Below, piece by piece: positions 22,247 through 28,505 of a DNA stretch of 28,505 bases (its first letter is position 1; each line of letters begins with the position of its first letter). The notes under the pieces were generated by a model. It was not told the DNA's origin. It saw nothing but the letters and a program-made list of their open reading frames with translations, and did not search any database. Location of the stretch: contig MU626496.1 of NCBI GenBank assembly GCA_025603075.1, forward strand, positions 1 to 28,505, written 5' to 3'. Source of the stretch: Neoconidiobolus thromboides FSU 785 (taxonomy: Eukaryota > Entomophthoromycota > Entomophthoromycetes > Entomophthorales > Neoconidiobolaceae). The position numbers were made by a program, and so were the translations under genes.

Positions 22247-22816
22247 ATGCAGTTAGAGATAGACGCCAACTCTCAATTGTTGCCTAGATATAGCGCTTTA
22301 CCTATAGCTGGAGATGTAAGCTTAAGTCCAAGTGGATATATTCTCAGTAAAAAGATACAGGATGGAAGTTATGTGGTGTTAAACATAAGGAATCAATATT
22401 TTCATACTATATATACACTTAACTTTATGAGTGGAGAGCCAATCATTTTAATAGACCATAATAGTTTCGAGAGTATGGAACTAAAATATCAAACAAAACT
22501 TTATAAAAAAATTATCCGATTAAAGTTAAACAAAGGGTCAAATGAAGAGATGGAAGTGAGTATAAGGTTACCAAATATGTTCAAATCAAATTGCAAGATT
22601 CGATTTTTGAATCAAGATGTTACTTATTATTGGACACCGAGGTCCATCTCAAGGTGGTATTTGACTGCAAAGGGAAGTGAAAATTGGTTAGCTACGTACC
22701 AAGATGATAAAAAATGTCAGACATTTGGTAAAATTGAATTACTTGAAAGTATTTCTAATTATCATCATGATTTGTTAGCCAGTATTATGGCTTTAGTTCG
22801 ATTTAAATCTATTTAA
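22247..22816 (+). CDS. Small Tubby C-terminal-like/LOR-type beta-barrel protein (tentative)
   Basis: A single exon of 189 residues from the ATG at 22247; the frame is open six bases further up but without an ATG. It has no signal peptide. The pattern is short alternating beta strands (YILSKKI, YVVLNIRN, TIYTLNF, EPIILID, KIIRLKL, CKIRFLN, YYWTP, WYLTA, WLATYQD, GKIELLE), then one hydrophobic C-terminal helix (HHDLLASIMALVRF). Strands closed by a central helix are typical of the Tubby C-terminal/LURP-one/DUF6593-like superfamily, which is small and intracellular in fungi and includes lipid-binding members. The assignment rests on architecture, not on a diagnostic motif. Coding status itself is well supported by an intact frame of raised GC with low-frequency codons. 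Confidence 0.65.
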   Translation: MQLEIDANSQLLPRYSALPIAGDVSLSPSGYILSKKIQDGSYVVLNIRNQYFHTIYTLNFMSGEPIILIDHNSFESMELKYQTKLYKKIIRLKLNKGSNEEMEVSIRLPNMFKSNCKIRFLNQDVTYYWTPRSISRWYLTAKGSENWLATYQDDKKCQTFGKIELLESISNYHHDLLASIMALVRFKSI

Positions 22817-23778
22817 TAATATTTATATAAACAAATAAAAATACATGTATAATTTTTAAATAGTGTTTTAGCTTCGGTTTTATTTCATTATTAACATTAA
22901 ACTTGAGTATGTAAAAAAGCAATTATGAAATTATTGGTTTAACTTTGATTAAACATTATAAAATTTTAATAGAACTATTTTAATTAAATTTCTTTAAAAT
23001 AGCAAAATCAACAATTAAGCCCAAATTTAATAAAATTTTAAAATGCCCAAAATAAAAATAAACCAAATTTAGAAGTTGCTAAATCCACTATTTTACAAGT
23101 TTATTCTAGCTTGAAATTTACCAAGCTAAAGCTTCACCTATTCATTAATTTTACTTAATTTTATGTTTTGAGTTACTATATTTATAACAAGTAACAAATA
23201 AAAACAATTGCCTCTATTTAAACTTAAAATTTCACTTACTTCGATACTATCAATACAATGACATCATTATTATTATGAAATAATTTTCTATCTTTCCAAG
23301 TACTTGAAGTTTTAAGATATCAATCTATAAAGAGGAGTAGTAAAGCTAAACTATTATCAAATACTGCTCTCTACCTTCTTTCAGCTAGTTCTTTCCTTTA
23401 AAATCAATGATTTCAGGAACCCACCTAATAAATTTGTGCTTTCATGAATATAAATAAAGGGACTATTTGTTATTGATTTATACTAGCAATAGTAATCGAT
23501 TGATTTTTATATTAAATCTAGTTTTATTTTCAATGTGATAGTGTATATTTTGAAAGCGATTGGCTAAATTTATATTTAATTTAATGAGCTTAATCTTACA
23601 ATTAATGAAAATCCAAGTGATGAACAGTAAGTAAAAATAAAGATTTAATAATGTTATAAATAAATTGTAGATCAATTAAGAGAATGAAGAGAGACAAAAA
23701 GTATAAATAATACTAAAATATTAATTAAAAAGAAAGTTTATTTTAAAGTTATTGACATTAAGTTTGGAAAATTAAAAT
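22817..23778. other. Intergenic spacer, nothing recognised
   Basis: AT-rich spacer upstream of the Ras gene. No MITE copy, RNA gene or coding frame could be supported. Confidence 0.6.
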
Positions 23779-24657
23779 ATGGAGGATTGTTATAAAATTG
23801 TCGTATTAGGTGATGGTGGTGTTGGTAAGGTAAAATTTTAGCCATTGTTTGTAAAGTTGCTAATATTATTTTTTAATTTCAATCTAACTTAGACCTCACT
23901 TACTATTCAGGTATATTAACATAAATTGTTCATAAAAAATTAATACTTATTTTTAATCATACTCATAAATACGATAGCTTTGCTTAAATCATTTCGTTGG
24001 TAAGCTAATACAAACTTATAAATTGATAATAGCTAATAATACTGTTTATTGATTTTATATATTATGATTCATTAATTAGATGTAATTTACCTTAATCACT
24101 ATTTAACTAAAAATTAAACAAAAGTTGATAGACTTATGATCCTACTATTGAAGATTCATATAGAAAACAAATTGAATTAGATGGAGAGCCATGTGTATTA
24201 GAAATTCTTGATACTGCTGGGCAGGAGGAATATACCGCATTAAGAGATCAATGGATTAGGTTATACAATAATTATTAAATAAATAGCTGATTACTAATAA
24301 TTAAATAGGGATGGGGAAGGATTTGTATTAGTGTATTCAGTAACGATTCGTACTTCTTTTGAACGTCTAGAGAAATTCCGTGATCAAGTTACGAGGGTCA
24401 AGGATACAGATGACGTACCTATAGTTATAGTAGGAAATAAATGTGATTGTGAAGATTTGAGAGAGGTGCCCAAGGAAGAGGGGTCGGAAAACGCAGAAAG
24501 ATTAGGATGTAAATTTATTGAAGCTTCTGCAAAAACTTCTTTAAATGTGGAAGAACCCTTTTACGAAGTAGCTAGAATGCTTAGAGCCAGAGCTCGTGGA
24601 GAAACACTCGAAGATGAAGTACCAGTAAAAAAGAAGGGCAAATGTTTAGTACTGTAA
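23779..24657 (+). CDS. Ras-family small GTPase with micro-exons
   Basis: Exons by homology are 23779-23829 (51 nt), 23893-23910 (18), 23978-23999 (22), probably 24080-24081 (2), 24132-24259 (128) and 24309-24657 (349), giving 189 residues, the usual Ras length. The P-loop is GDGGVGKT, split after the Lys. Switch I is [12 protein letters not shown], the Ras effector loop. Switch II is [15 protein letters not shown] with the catalytic Gln. The base-specificity motifs are NKCD and SAKT. The tail is polybasic (KKKGK) before the prenylation box CLVL, whose final Leu favours geranylgeranylation. It cycles between GDP and GTP forms at a membrane. The P-loop differs from canonical GAGGVGKS in Asp and Thr. 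With ordinary GT-AG splicing from 23999 straight to 24132 the frame is lost and one residue of FV-D/E-TYDP is missing; a 2-nt exon AT restores Asp. Otherwise the gene is frameshifted there. Confidence 0.85.
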
Positions 24658-25153
24658 TTCATGTTTCTATATTATATAGTCATTTATTCTACATTTATTT
24701 AAAAAATGAAAATAAAATAATTGTTTATAAGAGCGAGTTTTTTAATATTGATAGTTAACTTATCGAAGTTTAAAAAGATAATGTTATATTGTAAAGTTTA
24801 AGAAAAAAGTCTTTGGTTTCTAATCATTGTAGATACAACAATATATTATAGCTATCAGTAAATATTGCTTATTATTACAAAATCTAAATATTTTATCTAA
24901 ATTTGTCATCATTGATTTGAAGAGTTATTCAAACAAAATACACCAAGCTAATATTGAAATATTCTTTTGATATTCAATTAGAACATAAAATTTAGGTTTT
25001 AGGTTTAAAAAGACATTCTTTTTGTTAGGATTTCATTTTGTATCACTAATAAAGCCACCAATTAAACCAATGTTTTTTTAATGAGTTGTTTAGTAGTTAT
25101 TCAAACTTTTAGTTGATAAGTTTAGAATTTAGTTTTTCTTAAAATTACAAAGT
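24658..25153. other. Intergenic spacer, nothing recognised
   Basis: About 0.5 kb of AT-rich sequence between Ras and the EMC10-like gene, with no repeat copy or RNA gene seen. Confidence 0.6.
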
Positions 25154-26035
25154 ATGCTGCTAAACTATTTTTTGATATTATATAGTCTATTATTTATCAT
25201 AGCCGAGACACAGGTAATTATAAAGAATAATAATTTAAAAATGTGATAATTTGATTTTTGAAGTTAGAAACATTAACTAATTCAGATTGGACCATTAATT
25301 TATATTTGACAAAAATTAAAAAACAATATGCAAGTATTAAACTAGATAAACAAATAAATCAAGATGATAATACGGAGAAATATTTTACAAGCGTTCAATA
25401 CAATGAGGAGTTTAATAAGGATTCTGAAATAGATAATGACACTCCAATTGAAGTTGTTGCACAATCAACACAAGCTAATTATACCCTAGGTTTTAATGTT
25501 TTAAAGGTAATAAATTCATTGATTTTATGCTATTTTTATTTATTTATTAGTGTCAATCACCTTGTAGTTTTGATTTTGTTATTTACTTAAATAACGAAGG
25601 TAAGTGATAGGAGCTATTTTAAATAATAGTATGCTTATTTTTTTAGGTTATCCACAATCTTTTAACTTTGATCAAATCAGTTCGAATTTTGTATATGACC
25701 AAACTAAAGTAATAGCTTATCTACTTGTTATTATGTTTTAGTAAATTAAATTTTAGAACCAAGACTTACCACTATCAATTTCACGTTCAGAAGTAAAATT
25801 CATACCATTGGGTCCAAGGTAAGTCTAGCTAATATATAAACATAGTTCAGGTTAACCATTTGTTTTTATAAGTCCAATTCTATTCAATGACTATTATGAC
25901 GAATTTTTAGCGAGTAAAAAGAAGGAAGAAGGTAGTTCGTTTATAATGAAATATTGGTATATTATTATACCCGCTTTCTTAATCATGTCCGCGATTGGGG
26001 GTGGGGAAGAAAGCACGGGCGAAAAGAAAGATTAA
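25154..26035 (+). CDS. EMC10: ER membrane protein complex subunit 10-like protein
   Basis: Six exons: 25154-25213, 25264-25506, 25551-25599, 25647-25708, 25757-25818 and 25873-26035, with introns of 50, 44, 47, 48 and 54 bp and 212 residues. Residues 1-20 are a signal peptide (MLLNYFLILYSLLFIIAETQ). A luminal beta-rich region follows; CQSPCSFDFVIYLNNEG resembles the EMC10 segment before its Gly-rich turn, and ISRSEVKFIPLGPSP resembles the proline-containing strand near its end. One membrane helix (about 184-201, KYWYIIIPAFLIMSA) is followed by a short acidic tail (GGGEESTGEKKD), the EMC10 pattern. The last acceptor was chosen as AG at 25871-25872 because the nearer AG at about 25847 gives stops in every usable frame. 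EMC10 is a luminal subunit of the EMC membrane-protein insertase. The call rests on architecture and scattered motifs. Confidence 0.65.
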
Positions 26036-26371
26036 TTGGGTTAGACTCATATCATTATAAATAAATATGAGAGACTATCAAAGTACTGTGGGATCTTGAA
26101 AAGTATTTTTTCCTTTTTTTTGTATACTCAAATTTACTTTTAGTTCAACTATCATTTACATTACCATTTACACTCCTTGTTGAAATTGCTTGAATGCTTT
26201 GGTTTTCTAAGTTTTTTTATAGCAGCTTGAGCGATATTAAATAAAAACGTTATCTCACACAATACGATAAATCCCAGCTTTCAATGTATTTATTGAATAT
26301 ATTATAGTTACGTTGGGTAAACGTCGAAAAAAGATAAAGAAATTGACGGGCTAGTTCTTTAATAAAACATT

Positions 26372-26471
26372 TGGGGACGTTTTTTTTGGTTTCATTACTT
26401 TTTCCATTTTTTAAGCGTTATTTGAGCGGAAAAATTAGTAGTAAAATTCTTAAACACAAAAATACATCCCT
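26372..26471 (-). mobile_element. MITE copy 15
   Basis: TGGGGACGTTTTTTTTG to ACATCCCTA with core TTTAAGCGTTATTTGAGCGG. The right end is followed by TT rather than TA, though the end itself is CCCTA. Confidence 0.8.
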
Positions 26472-27541
26472 ATTTCTTTAAATTGCCTAATGATTTTTGC
26501 TTAAAAAGTAAGTAGCCATCTTACTTTTGAAATCAATTTTCATTTAGTTATAGGAGTTACTAACTAGATAAATCAACTTTAAAATAGAATATTAAATATC
26601 AAATATCAACCTGTTAATAGTTTAAAAGCAGAATCAAAATTAAGGTTCCTGATTAATATTTTGTCAACTTTATCTCAACTCTAATGCCAACTTTAATATA
26701 ACCATAGCACTAAAACTAGTCTAAATGTTAGTGCTCAGGTGTTTTTTTAGCAATTTTTAGCTCATAGTATAGTTTTTCTATACAAAAAATTGGCTTAAAA
26801 TATAGGAATTTATATACTAGCATGACACCCTTCTATTATTGTTATTAATTTGTAATTTGTAATTAATGAACAGCTATATTAAGTTGGTATTGATTATAAA
26901 TAAAGATCTTAGTAATATAACCCGTTACAGAAAATTTTGATAGAAAAAACTATATAATTACAATAAATTTAATGAAGTTAGCATAACTTTCCATGAACTT
27001 TGATTTGATTTTTTTGTCAGAAAATTGACCAGCTTTGAAACCACTTGGGGTATACAATTTAGAATATTAACAATCTCAACAGTATAGCATTTTTAATAAA
27101 GTAATATACGAAACATTATAGTGACGTTATACGATTTCGATATACATTTTTACTTTCTATACTTTTATTTTATACTATAATAGGGTTTTACCTACAATAG
27201 AAATCTATTATTTTTTGAATATCTTAAAATATTTACAAGTTCAGATGCTTTTTGGTCAATTGATCTATAGCGAATGTGTATAAATGCAATTTCCTGTTTA
27301 TCATAACTATCTGATTTTAATTTATTTTTATAGTGTATACCAAGGAATATTTAAATAAGTCTTAATTAATACTACTAGAAAATAACTAAGGAAATATTGC
27401 TTACTTTTAAAATCCCTGGAAGGGTGGGAAGCACCTAAAAGGTTTATTCAAATTAAAAAAAACGAAAGAAATCCAGTAAAAATAGAAAAAAGTGGCAACT
27501 AGGATGGAATGGATAGTAAAAGCAAGATGAAAATAATTAAA

Positions 27542-27640
27542 TGGAGATGCTTTTTTTATTTTATAATTTTTTCCATTTTTCAAGCGCTATTTGAGTAGAA
27601 TAGCTGTTAGTAAAATTTTTAAACAAATAACTTTTTGATA
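27542..27640 (-). mobile_element. MITE copy 16
   Basis: The left end TGGAGATGC and core TTTTTCAAGCGCTATTTGAG are clear; the right terminus has been lost after AAACAAATAA, so its end is approximate. It pairs with copy 17 in tail-to-tail order. Confidence 0.7.
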
Positions 27641-27652
27641 TATTTTGCTTTA

Positions 27653-27749
27653 CGAGGATGTTTTTTTGTCTAAGAATTTTACTAACAATCCTTCTACTCA
27701 AATAGCGCTCAAAAAATGGAAAAGTAAGGGAATCAAAAAAACATCCGCT
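27653..27749 (+). mobile_element. MITE copy 17
   Basis: CGAGGATGTTTTTTTG after TA (27651-27652), core CTACTCAAATAGCGCTCAAA, right end ACATCCGCT. It lies about 12 bp from copy 16 and about 120 bp before the DJ-1-like remnant. Confidence 0.75.
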
Positions 27750-27871
27750 TATGTTAATTTAAAAATTGTTCAGTTTTTAGTACTTTACTTAGTTTACTAA
27801 GTATTGTACAGTGGTTTGAGGAAGTTACAAATGATGATTGGAGTCATTCAAAAAGTACACATATATTGTAA

Positions 27872-28505
27872 ATGGATACTAATTTTAGTACAGATATAAT
27901 TGATTCTTATTTTATAATTCAATTGAAACATAAAGTAGAACCCATATCATATGAAAGCTTTCCACTGCTTAGTTTAGTTGGACCAGTTGGCGTATCTGGT
28001 AGAACAAGGGGTAAATTTTCAGTTGAAACAGGATCAAATCTAATTCATCAATTATAAAAATGTTTGAAACTATATCGTTTAATACTAAACCAAGTATGAA
28101 AGAAACAATCCAGAAAGGTGGGGCATATTGTTAACTCCTAGTGGGAACAGTGGTATTGAAAATTAATTACATGCCCAGAGTTTATTGAAGATTATAAAAA
28201 GTTGATAGCAAAATCCAAAGTTATTTTTACAGTATGTACTGGATCCTTTGTGTTGGCTAAAACTGGGTTAATAAATGAGTTTAAAGCGACAACAAATAAA
28301 TTACTCTATCCAAAGATAACTCCACTTTATCCGAACGTTGAATGGGAACCGAATGCTCGTTGGATTCATCATCGTCAGTTTATTACTTCATCCGGGGTTA
28401 CTGCTGGTATAGATGCGGCTTTTTATATATTAGCTTTGGCTAAAAATATTGATGAGGCTAAAAAATTCTCAAAGATTCTAGAATATTTACCAGATTGGGA
28501 TCCAG
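27872..28505 (+). pseudogene. DJ-1/PfpI-family (class I glutamine amidotransferase-like) gene, 5' part frame-broken, 3' end off the window
   Basis: From 28160 to the window edge one frame is intact and clearly DJ-1/PfpI: CPEFIEDYKK, the nucleophile elbow VCTGSFVLAKTG with its Cys, KATTNK, ARWIHHRQFITSSGVTAG and a C-terminal helix ending YLPDWDP. Upstream, homologous pieces sit in changing frames. A 61-codon stretch from the ATG at 27872 (SLVGPVGV may match the family's LDVxGPxxV) stops at 28057. SFNTKPSMKETIQ at about 28075-28113 is in a second frame. LLTPSGNSGIEN at 28131-28166, matching the family's LLIPGGNSG, is in a third. I found no GT-AG intron of the local size that joins them, so I infer a decaying gene. 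The family includes isocyanide hydratases and glyoxalases; the substrate is unknown. If unusual introns explain the breaks it could still be a live gene. Confidence 0.6.

Larger units (their letters stand above)
26036..27871. other. Intergenic spacer with three MITE copies
   Basis: About 1.8 kb. MITE copy 15 lies 340 bp past the EMC10-like stop; copies 16 and 17 form an inverted pair just before the DJ-1-like sequence. No coding frame could be supported. Confidence 0.65.

Noticed and set aside
24331-24657. Reading the Ras gene as a 108-residue protein starting at 24331
   Set aside because: Exons upstream encode the P-loop and both switches; this ATG is inside the YSV strand.
25848-25900. Acceptor at the AG before GTTAACC for the last EMC10-like exon
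   Set aside because: All phases lead to an early stop; the AG at 25871-25872 gives a continuous frame into the membrane helix.

Overview
The window is nuclear DNA of an AT-rich, intron-bearing eukaryote, most likely an early-diverging fungus. The main reasons are a full-length Vtc4 polyphosphate polymerase (SPX + VTC + DUF202), a secreted protein with a GPI-type tail of cell-wall type, a Ras GTPase with a CAAX tail, an ER membrane complex subunit, and introns of 44-82 bp with GT-AG ends. Very AT-rich spacers, poly-Asn from AAT repeats and expanded receptor families are known in Entomophthoromycotina (Conidiobolus-like) and Glomeromycotina, but the sequence alone does not fix the lineage.

Layout, left to right: the 3' end of a Lys/Glu-rich protein with a symmetric eight-cysteine tail (1-435, +); VTC4 (3036-5202, +, 3 exons); a secreted, probably GPI-anchored protein with an EQKKQE repeat (5907-6957, +, 3 exons); a seven-helix receptor (8536-9906, +, 3 exons); a zinc-dependent CAD-type alcohol dehydrogenase (12795-13853, -, intronless); a paralogous receptor (18056-19442, +, 2 exons); a small Tubby/LOR-like protein (22247-22816, +); a Ras GTPase split into tiny exons (23779-24657, +); an EMC10-like protein (25154-26035, +, 6 exons); and the 5'-decayed start of a DJ-1/PfpI-family gene running off the right edge (about 27872-28505, +). 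Exon structures were built by hand from homology, reading frame and splice signals.

The spacers carry 17 copies of one roughly 100-bp element with terminal inverted repeats (TGGGGATGT...) and TA flanks in the better-preserved copies. It looks like a Tc1/mariner-type MITE. Six copies lie in three inverted pairs, and one pair forms a perfect 94-bp-arm palindrome. This family and an apparent 2-nt exon in the Ras gene are the most unusual things here.

The genes do not form an operon or obvious cluster. Two receptors and a Ras protein are signalling parts, but nothing in the sequence links them to each other.
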